Positions 26,771 to 34,820 of a stretch of 64,000 nucleotides of DNA are shown in pieces. Below the pieces are notes generated by a model. The model was not told the origin of the DNA. It did not search any database and saw nothing but the letters and a program-made list of their open reading frames with translations. The stretch covers positions 243,651 to 307,650 of the forward strand of contig JAXMOG010000005.1 in NCBI GenBank assembly GCA_034670065.1, written 5' to 3'. Source of the stretch: Mesobacterium_A sp034670065. Lineage in GTDB: Bacteria > Pseudomonadota > Alphaproteobacteria > Rhodobacterales > Rhodobacteraceae. The stretch's first letter is position 1; each line of letters starts with the position of its first letter. The position numbers were made by a program, and so were the translations under genes.

Positions 26771-26958
26771 TGTCGTTTTGCCGGATGGCATTGTCGCTAT
26801 CCCGGATAGGAAAGCAGTTTTGGGGATACGCGTTGTGGCAAGTTCGCGGAATTTGGATCGAACGGTAGGTACTCGGGGCATTTGCGGCAGGCGCAAAATC
26901 CGACATGGGCGAATTCACACCACCGCCCAAAACCCACCTTCATAGCCGTCGCGGCAAA
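26771..26958. repeat. Dispersed intergenic repeat A, copy 2
   Basis: Counterpart of 21745-21968, with a single CCGCCCAAAACCCACC unit where copy 1 has three. It follows repeat B by about 60 bases. A third partial match (CCCAAAACCACCTTCATGGC on the minus strand) lies at about 55595-55612, at the broken end of an IS21 remnant. Confidence 0.6.
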
Positions 26959-27019
26959 TTTCAATTTGCAGCGCACATTGCCACCTACCTTATCGCTTCG
27001 CGAGCGTACACCGTTGCAA

Positions 27020-27403
27020 TCAAGCGCCGCCCCTAAAGAGTGAAAATCCCCATGGTGTAAATTTGAATGGCAAATGGAAATGCTCGGCGACGCGGTCGAT
27101 CCCGAAACGGAAGACAGCGACATCCACAAAAGAAGGATCAGGCAGGTCCACCCCCATCCGCCGATAGTATTCGCCGACATCGAACTGAACTTCATATGTC
27201 CCACGTATGACCCCCCTGCCATCCGCAACAGGATCAATCAGCTGGCCATTTCCCGCGCACACACCCTGGGCAAGGTCGGTCGGTTGGGGTTCCAGACGGC
27301 GCAATCGAACCTTGAGGCCAACCGCAGGCGTACCATTTGCAACATCGACCGCATGGATTGAGATCCCGCCGGGGGTCTCAGTGAGAATTTCATGCTCGGT
27401 CAT
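27020..27403 (-). CDS. uraH: 5-hydroxyisourate hydrolase
   Basis: 127 residues from ATG 27403, transthyretin-like fold. ISIHAVDVANGTPAVGLKV carries the first catalytic His; EHFHLPFKFTPWGFSLFRGG carries the second and the terminal signature. It opens 5-hydroxyisourate, the urate oxidase product, to OHCU. The canonical C-terminus YRGS reads FRGGA here, with Ser replaced by Gly. It overlaps the BMP-like gene by 4 bases and lies in one operon with uraD. Confidence 0.88.
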   Translation of the reverse strand: MTEHEILTETPGGISIHAVDVANGTPAVGLKVRLRRLEPQPTDLAQGVCAGNGQLIDPVADGRGVIRGTYEVQFDVGEYYRRMGVDLPDPSFVDVAVFRFGIDRVAEHFHLPFKFTPWGFSLFRGGA

Positions 27404-28314
27404 CCAAGTGTCTCCAGACAAAATTCAGGGCCAGTGTACCGCGTATCAATAATTACTTTCTGATCGACAATTTGCTCCGCGATCACGTCAATTGCACTTG
27501 GGAGCGCCATTGGAATATCAGATGCATAAGCCAACCCGACAGCACCATCTGCAAGACCCAATTTCTGAATGGCGGCGGGGCGTTTGCCCGCAAGCATATC
27601 TGATATCGCGCGTTCGACGCCAAGATCGATGCGGGCGAGTGCAGAAGCTGCGAAGACGTCAGGGTCTTTCGCGCACCAATCCGTGGCGTTCCCAATCTGC
27701 CGCATGCCTGTTGCCCGGCAAGCTTTGGTTGCTCCGGTTCTCGCTGCATTCAACATTGTAAAAAGAAAATCCACCCCCTGGTCGGACATTGCACGTGCCC
27801 AAGCATCGGCGATCGCACTGTCATCCTGGGTTCCGCAGAAGCCTGTAATGACACGGATGTTTTCGTCTGCAAAACGCGCCCCTGACACGAATGCAGCCCG
27901 GCCCTTTAACCCCGGCACCACTCTGTGGCCTGACAAATGCCCAATGACGCCAGTTTTCGACATCCGCGCGGCGAGCACCCCAGCCAGAAAGGCTGATTGC
28001 TCTTGCAGAACGTCATAGCTCGCGATGTTGGCCGCGCTGATGTTGCCTTGAACCACAGCGAAGGGACACTGCGGATAGGCTTGAGCGACGGTTGGCGTGA
28101 TTTGATTGCCTTGCCCGCCAATAAAAACGATGCCGTCACTGTCCTGCGCAGCTGAGCTCAAAGCTTCGGACATTTTTGGGGGATCGTAGGGAATGCCATC
28201 GACAACAGAGAGTTGGTCATTTGACGTGCCATGGAGACGTTCGACCCCGCTTAAAGCGCGTTCGTTGAAGCCTCCGTCCTGCACGGCGCCCACAAACAAT
28301 ACGGAAATCTTCAT
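27400..28314 (-). CDS. BMP/PnrA-like nucleoside-binding-type protein, no signal peptide
   Basis: 304 residues of the basic membrane protein fold: VQDGGFNERALSGVERL, DGIVFIGGQGNQITPTVAQAYP, LQEQSAFLAGVLAARMSKTGVIGHL and a C-terminal ligand-pocket region. BMP proteins normally bind purine nucleosides in the periplasm, but this one begins MKISVLFVGAV and has no leader or lipobox, so it is probably cytoplasmic. No BMP-type ABC permease is nearby. A purine-derivative sensor or chaperone within the urate operon is a possibility. Confidence 0.8.
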   Translation of the reverse strand: MKISVLFVGAVQDGGFNERALSGVERLHGTSNDQLSVVDGIPYDPPKMSEALSSAAQDSDGIVFIGGQGNQITPTVAQAYPQCPFAVVQGNISAANIASYDVLQEQSAFLAGVLAARMSKTGVIGHLSGHRVVPGLKGRAAFVSGARFADENIRVITGFCGTQDDSAIADAWARAMSDQGVDFLFTMLNAARTGATKACRATGMRQIGNATDWCAKDPDVFAASALARIDLGVERAISDMLAGKRPAAIQKLGLADGAVGLAYASDIPMALPSAIDVIAEQIVDQKVIIDTRYTGPEFCLETLG

Positions 28315-28362
28315 GCGCGTTTTCCCAATGTGCGCGATGCGCCGAAGCGCATCGCGTTTGCA

Positions 28363-29322
28363 TTATCCGCCGTTGACGTTTGCAGCTTTGATCAACGGGG
28401 CCCAAGTCGTGATTGTTCCGTCAACAAAAGACGTGAACTCTTCGGACGACATTTCTGTATGCGCAATTCCGAATTTCGCAAGTTGTTCGATCACTGGCTC
28501 CATTTGCATAATAGCTTCAATGGTGTCGTGAATTGTTTGCACCATTTCCGGGTCCATACCTGCTGGGCCGGACACGCCTGTCCAGTTCTCGATAACGATG
28601 TCGTGGCCCAATTCCCTAAAAGTAGGAATTTCCGGGAAGAGAGGTGAACGCTCTGGAGACGCAAGCGCAATTGGCTGTGTCTCGCCTTCTGTGATCAAAT
28701 CGCCATTCAAAGCGACCATGTCGTAATAGGCCTCTAGAACCCCTGCACGGAAATCCTGAATAGCGGGTGCACTGCCTTGGTAAGGGACGTGGATTTGCTC
28801 GATGCCTAACGATACATCAACGGCCTGTCCGAGGATGTGGGTGATCGACCCGACCCCAGATGAGCCATAAGTAATACCATCTGTGTTAGCACGCTCTATG
28901 TAGCCTTCGAGCGACGTGATGCCTGAGGACGGCTGCACAAACAACGCAGGTGTTGATGCGCCGAGATATGCAATATGCGTGAAATCACCCATAGGATCGT
29001 AGGGAAGATCTTCAAACTGTGTTGGTGCGATTGTGAAAGGTGCGTTGTTGCCAAGGATCAATGTGGTTCCGTCAGGATCTTGATCGGCGACGAAATCCGC
29101 GGAAACCGTACCACCAGCACCAGGCCGGTTGTCGACGACGGCCTTTTGGCCAAATTCGCTTTCGAAGTATTGAGCAAGAACGCGGGCAATGAGATCGCTT
29201 GTCCCCCCCGGTGGGAACGTCACAACAATGCGTACAGGTTCATCTGTCCATTTGCCTGGGTCAGCGTAGGCAGGTGCAGCGAAAAGGAGGGATGCGGCGC
29301 CGAGGGCGAGAAGATGTTTCAT
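28363..29322 (-). CDS. tctC: Tripartite tricarboxylate transporter substrate-binding protein TctC
   Basis: 319 residues with a signal peptide cleaved near PAYA-DP. Family pattern: PVRIVVTFPPGGTSDLIARVLAQYF, VVDNRPGAGGTVSADFVA (ligand beta-turn) and TPALFVQPSSGITS. It binds the substrate in the periplasm for TctAB. Operon with uraD, tctB, tctA, bmp and uraH points to a purine-degradation compound rather than citrate; this is inference from context. Confidence 0.9.
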   Translation of the reverse strand: MKHLLALGAASLLFAAPAYADPGKWTDEPVRIVVTFPPGGTSDLIARVLAQYFESEFGQKAVVDNRPGAGGTVSADFVADQDPDGTTLILGNNAPFTIAPTQFEDLPYDPMGDFTHIAYLGASTPALFVQPSSGITSLEGYIERANTDGITYGSSGVGSITHILGQAVDVSLGIEQIHVPYQGSAPAIQDFRAGVLEAYYDMVALNGDLITEGETQPIALASPERSPLFPEIPTFRELGHDIVIENWTGVSGPAGMDPEMVQTIHDTIEAIMQMEPVIEQLAKFGIAHTEMSSEEFTSFVDGTITTWAPLIKAANVNGG

Positions 29323-29356
29323 GGTCTGGCAGTTTCCTTTTTAGAGTTCAGCAGGT

Positions 29357-30874
29357 TTATGCTTCGGGAGTTGAAGGAGAGTTTTGGCCAGCCCGACGTT
29401 GCCGCATGGCAGAATAGAAGGCGTAGACCAGAAGAAGGGCGGTGATCACAATCAGTGTTCCGCTAATGGGGCGCGTCAGAAAGACGGTCGCGTCACCACG
29501 AGAAAGAAGCATCGCGCGGCGCAGTTGTTCCTCCATCATTGGGCCAAGCACAAATCCGATTAGGAAGGGTGCGGGTTCAAATCTGAAGAGGCGCATGAGG
29601 TAGCCAGCCCAGCCAAAGACCAGTGTCAGCCAGACGTCAAAAACGTTGTTATTCAGGGAGTAAACGCCAACGCAGATCAGCACGATGATTGTTGGATACA
29701 TGTAGCGGTAAGGGATTTTGAGCAGTTTCACCCAAAGGCCAATGAGGGGAATGTTCAAGATCAAGAGAAGCACGTTCCCGATCAAGAAGCTCGCGACGAG
29801 GCCCCAAAAGAGGTCGGCATGGTCTACCAGCAACCGCGGGCCCGGCACGATCCCGTACATCATCAATGCCCCGATCACGAGCGCCATTGAAGCGCTGCCC
29901 GGCACGCCCAACGTCAGCGTAGGGATAAAGGCGGTCTGAGTGGCGGAGTTGTTCGCTGCTTCAGGTACAGCAACCCCTTCGATTGCGCCTTTGCCAAATT
30001 TGGCACGGTTCGGCGATACCTTTTTTTCAATGGCATATGCGACAGCAGAAGCCACAGTCTGCCCAGTGCCCGGCAATGCACCGAAAAAGCTTCCTATCCC
30101 TGATCCTCGGAAAATTGGCGCAACCATTGCCTTCCATTCCGCTTTCGAAGGGTAGAAATTCGCATAATCAATTTCATTGTCATGTTCGCCCTTGGCATTG
30201 GCACGAATGGAGACGATCAGTTCGCCGACGCCAAAAAGCCCCATCGCCACGATGACCAAGTGCACCCCATCGCGCAATTCAGGGACACCCATAGTAAAGC
30301 GCTCGGCGCCGGTGGTGATGTCAACGCCCACGGTCCCGAACATCAATCCTGCCGCCACCATGGCGATACCTTTGATCGGACTGCCGTTTGAGACTGCGGA
30401 TGCCGCGACTAGGCCAAGCAAGATCACCGCAAAATATTCAGTCGGTCCAAAATTGAGGGCGAGTTGGGCCAAAGCAGGCGCGAGGATCGCCATGACAATC
30501 ATGCCCATGATACCACCGCCAAAAGACGCAATCGCACTGGCAAACAAGGCAATACCTGCCCGCCCGTCACGGGCCATCGGGTAACCGTCAATGCACGTGA
30601 TTGAGGACGACGGTGTCCCGGGGATGTTCATCAAGATTGATGCGATGGATCCGCCGTATTCGGCGCCGTAGTAAACACCTGCGATCATCACCAGAGCAGA
30701 TGTCGGCTCCAGGTAGAACGTAAGTGGAAGGATCATGGAAATGGCCGCCATCGACCCAATTCCCGGAAGAACACCGATAAAGGTTCCAAGGAACACGCCC
30801 ACAAAGCAATACAGCAAATTTGCAGGTTCCAAGGCGACGAGCAGCCCATTTCCAAAACTGTACAGGATATCCAT
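29357..30874 (-). CDS. tctA: Tripartite tricarboxylate transporter large subunit TctA
   Basis: 505 residues, roughly 11-12 membrane helices. The TctA repeats GTFIGVLPGIGSMAAISMILPLTF and GALPGTGQTVASAVAYAIEKK and the PGTPSSSITCIDGYP loop are intact. It forms the sodium- or proton-coupled channel in the inner membrane. The start overlaps the tctB stop by one base; tctC follows by 34 bases. Confidence 0.93.
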   Translation of the reverse strand: MDILYSFGNGLLVALEPANLLYCFVGVFLGTFIGVLPGIGSMAAISMILPLTFYLEPTSALVMIAGVYYGAEYGGSIASILMNIPGTPSSSITCIDGYPMARDGRAGIALFASAIASFGGGIMGMIVMAILAPALAQLALNFGPTEYFAVILLGLVAASAVSNGSPIKGIAMVAAGLMFGTVGVDITTGAERFTMGVPELRDGVHLVIVAMGLFGVGELIVSIRANAKGEHDNEIDYANFYPSKAEWKAMVAPIFRGSGIGSFFGALPGTGQTVASAVAYAIEKKVSPNRAKFGKGAIEGVAVPEAANNSATQTAFIPTLTLGVPGSASMALVIGALMMYGIVPGPRLLVDHADLFWGLVASFLIGNVLLLILNIPLIGLWVKLLKIPYRYMYPTIIVLICVGVYSLNNNVFDVWLTLVFGWAGYLMRLFRFEPAPFLIGFVLGPMMEEQLRRAMLLSRGDATVFLTRPISGTLIVITALLLVYAFYSAMRQRRAGQNSPSTPEA

Positions 30875-31365
30875 CAGTTCAGCCTCATAAATGCGTCAAA
30901 AGGCAGCCCGATCAGACCAATGAAAAGGCCCCAGCACGCCAATGAAACGAGAGCGGCGAGGCCTAACTTACCTGGAAATCTGAGCGATGGATCAGGGAGG
31001 CTGGCGGTTATCGTGGTCAGGAAAATACCTGGGACAAGCCCGATCCGGCCAACAGTCAGCGCGAATACAGCGAGCGCGCCTCCAATGGCGACAAACGAAA
31101 TCCAATCAGGTTTTTCAGCGTCAGTTGTGTCTCGAAGGTCGGCGGCTATCACGCCCATGGACAGCAATGCGAGGATAAACCCCGTTATGACTGGAAAGGC
31201 CCCGGTTCCCAAACGGCGCGGGGATCCCACGCCCAACTCAAAGCCGCCGACGATGAAAATGATACTGAGGACGAGAAAACCTGCACCTCCAAGGGCGCCA
31301 AAGTAAGCGTGTGGCGCATGTTTTTCTTTGGCGTGTTGCTGCAGACGGAGCAGGAATTCTCTCAT
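30874..31365 (-). CDS. tctB: Tripartite tricarboxylate transporter small subunit TctB
   Basis: 163 residues with four membrane helices; GTGAFPVITGFILALLSMGVI is the usual TctB segment, and the protein ends ...FDAFMRLN. It completes the TctAB membrane unit. It overlaps the OHCU decarboxylase gene by 4 bases, coupling transporter and enzyme expression. Confidence 0.88.
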   Translation of the reverse strand: MREFLLRLQQHAKEKHAPHAYFGALGGAGFLVLSIIFIVGGFELGVGSPRRLGTGAFPVITGFILALLSMGVIAADLRDTTDAEKPDWISFVAIGGALAVFALTVGRIGLVPGIFLTTITASLPDPSLRFPGKLGLAALVSLACWGLFIGLIGLPFDAFMRLN

Positions 31366-31958
31366 TCGTCTGCCTCCTGTGACGCCGTGCAGGGCTGACT
31401 ATTGCTGCCTTGCGTCTGGGTCCCAGAAGCTTTGACCCCACTTAACTCGGCCAAACGCGCCCTCATGACCGAAATCACTTCCCCCAATGATCTGGCGAGT
31501 TCATCGTCAGGGGCTGCTGCCAGTCTATCTTTGAATTCGGCGATAACCCCGCCGATGCTCGACTGCGCGTGTAAAGCGATCACAAACGGATACCCATGGA
31601 TGCGCTGATATTGACGGTTGAGGTCGGCCAGCTGCGTTGAGAGATCAGTGTCGGCTTCCAAAAGCTGCAAGCGACCTTGTTCCAGTTGGGACGCCCGTGT
31701 CACTGCGGTAGGGTCCGGGGGAGAGAGCTCTGGGTGGGCGCAAAGAAGTTGAATAGCCTCGTCGCGGGGCAAACTTCTAACTTCAGCGTCGAGCCAATCA
31801 GCCAGATGCGCAACGTCCCGGAAAGGCCGTGCTGCGACGGCGCGCTGCGCAAGCCAAACGGAACGCTCGACAATCCGATCAAGGATCGCGACGGCTTGGC
31901 TTTCGCTGGCCCGGTTCATCGCATCAATCGAAAATTTATGTGGTTTGGTGACCCGCAT
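31362..31958 (-). CDS. uraD: OHCU decarboxylase
   Basis: 198 residues. The family signature is clear: AHPELSPPDP with catalytic-type His75, SQLEQGRLQLLEAD with Glu93, LNRQYQRIHGYPFVIALHAQ and a final IxxVMRARLAEL. The enzyme decarboxylates 2-oxo-4-hydroxy-4-carboxy-5-ureidoimidazoline to (S)-allantoin. AGGAGG lies 5 bases before ATG 31958. First gene of the minus-strand operon uraD-tctB-tctA-tctC-bmp-uraH. No urate oxidase is in the window. Confidence 0.9.
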   Translation of the reverse strand: MRVTKPHKFSIDAMNRASESQAVAILDRIVERSVWLAQRAVAARPFRDVAHLADWLDAEVRSLPRDEAIQLLCAHPELSPPDPTAVTRASQLEQGRLQLLEADTDLSTQLADLNRQYQRIHGYPFVIALHAQSSIGGVIAEFKDRLAAAPDDELARSLGEVISVMRARLAELSGVKASGTQTQGSNSQPCTASQEADE

Positions 31959-32060
31959 CGAACCTCCTAGTCTTGACGAAAGCCTAGTGGTGACCTGCCA
32001 TTGCTAACAATTTCAAAAAAAGCCATGCTGCATTCGCCAAAAGGCAATGCAAGGATCGTC

Positions 32061-32993
32061 ATGGCACTTCACATTCTTCCGCGCACGCTGAAATACCTCG
32101 AAGCCGTTGCACGTTTAGGCTCCATCCAAGGCGCCTCACGCGCCTTGGGAATTACAGCTTCTGCAATTGATCGACAGATCATTGCATTGGAGGAAATGTG
32201 CCAAACGCCACTCTTTGAACGTCACGCGCGAGGTATGCGGCTAACCTCTGCAGGTGAAGCGGTGGTTCTCACGGCGCGGCGATGGAATGCCGACGCAGAT
32301 CGATTGGAAGAAGAGTTACGCGCCGTCCGTGGAGAGCAGTTTGGTACCGTGCGGCTTGGCACAATGGATAGCCTTGCCAACTCGATCCTACCTGACTTGG
32401 TCAAGGATTTCGCAGTGCGATACCCACGGATTAGATTTGCGATCAATATTATGACGCCCAAGGAGGCCGCTGATGAACTCGAGATCGGCACGATCGATCT
32501 CGTTCTCGCTTTCAATCTTCCGACCAAACGAGGGCGACATGATCTTTGGTCTGCTCCGCTGCCGTTCGGCTGTGTCGTTGGCGTAGGCCACCCGCTTTGG
32601 GGCAAAAGGCAAACGACATTGAGCGAGGCCGCAAAACATCCATTGGCAGCACAAAGCAGAGATCTTCCTGTGCGCGCATACTTGGAGAAGAGCTATGGAT
32701 GGCTTTTTGACTCGACTGAACCAGCGCTTGTCACAAATTCCCTACAGTTCATGAAACAGGTTCTAGTCGGGGGCACATACCTTTCGATCACTTCACAGCT
32801 GGACACTCTTCGTGAATTGGAAGACGGCACCTTGTCCTTTGTCCCATTGGTGGACGACGGATTGCGACCGCAAACGATTAGCGTTGCCATCGACGCCCGC
32901 CGCGCCCTTCCAAGGGCCGCGCGCCTCGTAGGCGAAGCTTTGGCCGAAATGGTGCCAGAAAGACTGGCACGCGTGAAGGACGACTCTGAATAA
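32061..32993 (+). CDS. LysR family transcriptional regulator
   Basis: 310 residues from ATG 32061 (AAGGA upstream); TTG 32001 and ATG 32025 would add N-terminal residues that no LysR protein needs. The winged helix reads YLEAVARLGSIQGASRALGITASAIDRQIIALEE; the rest is the two-lobed effector domain. Divergent from uraD, about 100 bases apart, so it should control the urate and transporter operon, with a purine-derived effector likely. Confidence 0.88.
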   Translation: MALHILPRTLKYLEAVARLGSIQGASRALGITASAIDRQIIALEEMCQTPLFERHARGMRLTSAGEAVVLTARRWNADADRLEEELRAVRGEQFGTVRLGTMDSLANSILPDLVKDFAVRYPRIRFAINIMTPKEAADELEIGTIDLVLAFNLPTKRGRHDLWSAPLPFGCVVGVGHPLWGKRQTTLSEAAKHPLAAQSRDLPVRAYLEKSYGWLFDSTEPALVTNSLQFMKQVLVGGTYLSITSQLDTLRELEDGTLSFVPLVDDGLRPQTISVAIDARRALPRAARLVGEALAEMVPERLARVKDDSE

Positions 32994-33578
32994 GCCCGCC
33001 AAAGGGAACTATTGCGTCAACTGACGGGTTTGGCCCCACTGAGAATTTTGAGGTCGAGTAGGCGGCAAAAATCACAAAGTGCTGCGATCCGTTTGTCTTT
33101 CCACTAACGACGATAAGCATGAAGGCGCATCATTTGGCGGGCCACCTGCGGACGCACACAATCGACAGCCCAATCGCGTATTTCTATTTAAGACCGTGAC
33201 AGCGCTTGAACCAATATCAGGACACAGCCTGCATTGTAATTCAGTCGCGAAGAGACTAGGTATAGTGTACCAAGTTGTGGTCTTCTTCGGCAGAGGCGCA
33301 TCGCCTGCCAGAGTAGACTACGATCTTCTATCACCAAAATTCGACTGTCGCATATCCTAACAGGGATCTGACACATGGGAAGGTTGCCGATGTTATCGCG
33401 CACGACCGCATTGCCCGTACGTCAGATTCATTCTCTCTGGTGACAGGAAAAGCCCAAGAATTACGACCGGACACGGACAGCGTGCCGTCGATCAAACAAC
33501 GAAAAAAACAGCTCTGGCACAATGTTTTGTCAGCGAAAAAAACAGTGAGGCGGCGCTTTCTCCGTCGGAGGACCAAAT
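32994..33578. other. About 580 bases without a recognised gene
   Basis: Only short frames without signatures. I see no transposase remnant, tRNA or strong hairpin. Confidence 0.4.
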
Positions 33579-33932
33579 ATGACTTTCCCAGAATGGACGA
33601 AACCCGGCATCTATGGTGCTTTGGGCGGCGCGGCTGTTGTCTCGATCCTAGGCTTTTCCCTGGGTGGCTGGACAACCAGTGGAAATGCCGAAGAAATGGC
33701 AAAGAAACTGGCGATCAAAGAAGTGACCATGGCTATGGTGCCAGTCTGTCTGAACAATTCAGCTGCCGACCCAGAGCGCGCGGAAAAACTGGCAGTCCTT
33801 CAGGAAGTCACCGGGTTCAGCCGTCGCAAAGCACTTATGGACACGGGCTGGGCAACCCAGCCGGGTTCAGACTCGCCAAGCCGCGATCTTGCGCAAGCCT
33901 GTCTTGAAGGGCTGAACCTGGATGCCTCATGA
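33579..33932 (+). CDS. Small membrane-anchored protein, unknown
   Basis: 117 residues with a single N-terminal membrane helix (about 11-31, GIYGALGGAAVVSILGFSLGG) and a mostly helical soluble part containing two Cys (VPVCLNN, AQACLEG) and TGFSRRKALMDTGWAT. The helix plus short cytoplasmic start suggests an inner-membrane anchor with the rest in the periplasm. The family is not named to my knowledge. It overlaps the next gene by 11 bases. Confidence 0.7.
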   Translation: MTFPEWTKPGIYGALGGAAVVSILGFSLGGWTTSGNAEEMAKKLAIKEVTMAMVPVCLNNSAADPERAEKLAVLQEVTGFSRRKALMDTGWATQPGSDSPSRDLAQACLEGLNLDAS

Positions 33933-34737
33933 GCTAAAGGTGGGCCAAACGGTTTGCAGACCACGAATGTCGCCAGACATTCAAATGATGATGACGCTGA
34001 TCATCGCTTCGATCAGCGCATTGTTCCTGCTTGCGATGCCCGCATTTGCCCAATCCATGCCTGAAAACGCCAGCCCCAAAAGCTATGGCGATGGGTGGGA
34101 GTGCAATATCGGGTATCGTCTTCGCGGTGTTTCTTGCATTGCGGTTGTGGTGCCCGATCACGCTTATGAAACCAACCGTACTTATGGCAGCGGATGGGAA
34201 TGTTTACATGGCTTTCGCAAAAGCAATAACGAAGCTTGCGTTGAAGTCATCATCCCAGTTGGCGGGTTTCTGGGACCGTCCGGCGAACGCTGGCATTGCC
34301 TGCGCGGGTTTTTGAAAGTCGGCGATGGATGTCAAGAAGTTGTCGTGCCCGCCAACGCTTACCTGATCGAAACAACCTACGGGTCTTCGTGGAGTTGCCA
34401 GCGTGGGTTTGAAAAAACGGGAGAACTCTGCATCGCGATTGTGGTGCCAGCCAACGCATTTCTCAACACTTCAAACTATGGCCGACCTTGGACATGTGAG
34501 CGTGGTTATTTCGAACGGAATGATCAGTGCGTGGAGGTTGTTATCCCAGAGAATGCGTTTTTTGACGATGCAACTTACGGCAAAGGGTGGAAGTGCGCGC
34601 GCGGGTACGAAAGCGTTGAAAACAGATGCGAACCTATCGAGATTCCATTGAACGCACATCTTGACAGGTCCGGAAACCGTTGGGAATGCGACAATAATTT
34701 TAAGAGCTCCAAAGGCCGCTGCGTTCTTAGCAACTAA
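33922..34737 (+). CDS. Secreted protein with seven Cys-pair repeats
   Basis: 271 residues. A hydrophobic stretch ending AMPAFA-QS is a signal peptide; in-frame ATGs at 33967 and 33985-33991 could be the true start. The mature part holds seven repeats of about 30-38 residues with the pattern YGxxWxCxxGFxxxxxxCxxVxxPxNAxL, so each repeat has one Trp and two Cys, probably one disulfide each. The last repeat is short. I know of no function. Translation is probably coupled to the upstream membrane protein through an 11-base overlap. Confidence 0.75.
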   Translation: MPHELKVGQTVCRPRMSPDIQMMMTLIIASISALFLLAMPAFAQSMPENASPKSYGDGWECNIGYRLRGVSCIAVVVPDHAYETNRTYGSGWECLHGFRKSNNEACVEVIIPVGGFLGPSGERWHCLRGFLKVGDGCQEVVVPANAYLIETTYGSSWSCQRGFEKTGELCIAIVVPANAFLNTSNYGRPWTCERGYFERNDQCVEVVIPENAFFDDATYGKGWKCARGYESVENRCEPIEIPLNAHLDRSGNRWECDNNFKSSKGRCVLSN

Positions 34738-34820
34738 TTAGATGGTGCGGTCACGTTGGCTTTTAAACGCTGTTGAAACGACAGCGTTGCCTTACGTGAC
34801 TGCACCGAAAAGGAACCAAT

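Noticed and set aside
26797..27237. Reverse frame upstream of and across uraH
   Set aside because: It runs in another frame over uraH and through repeat A; only the uraH frame has a recognisable family.
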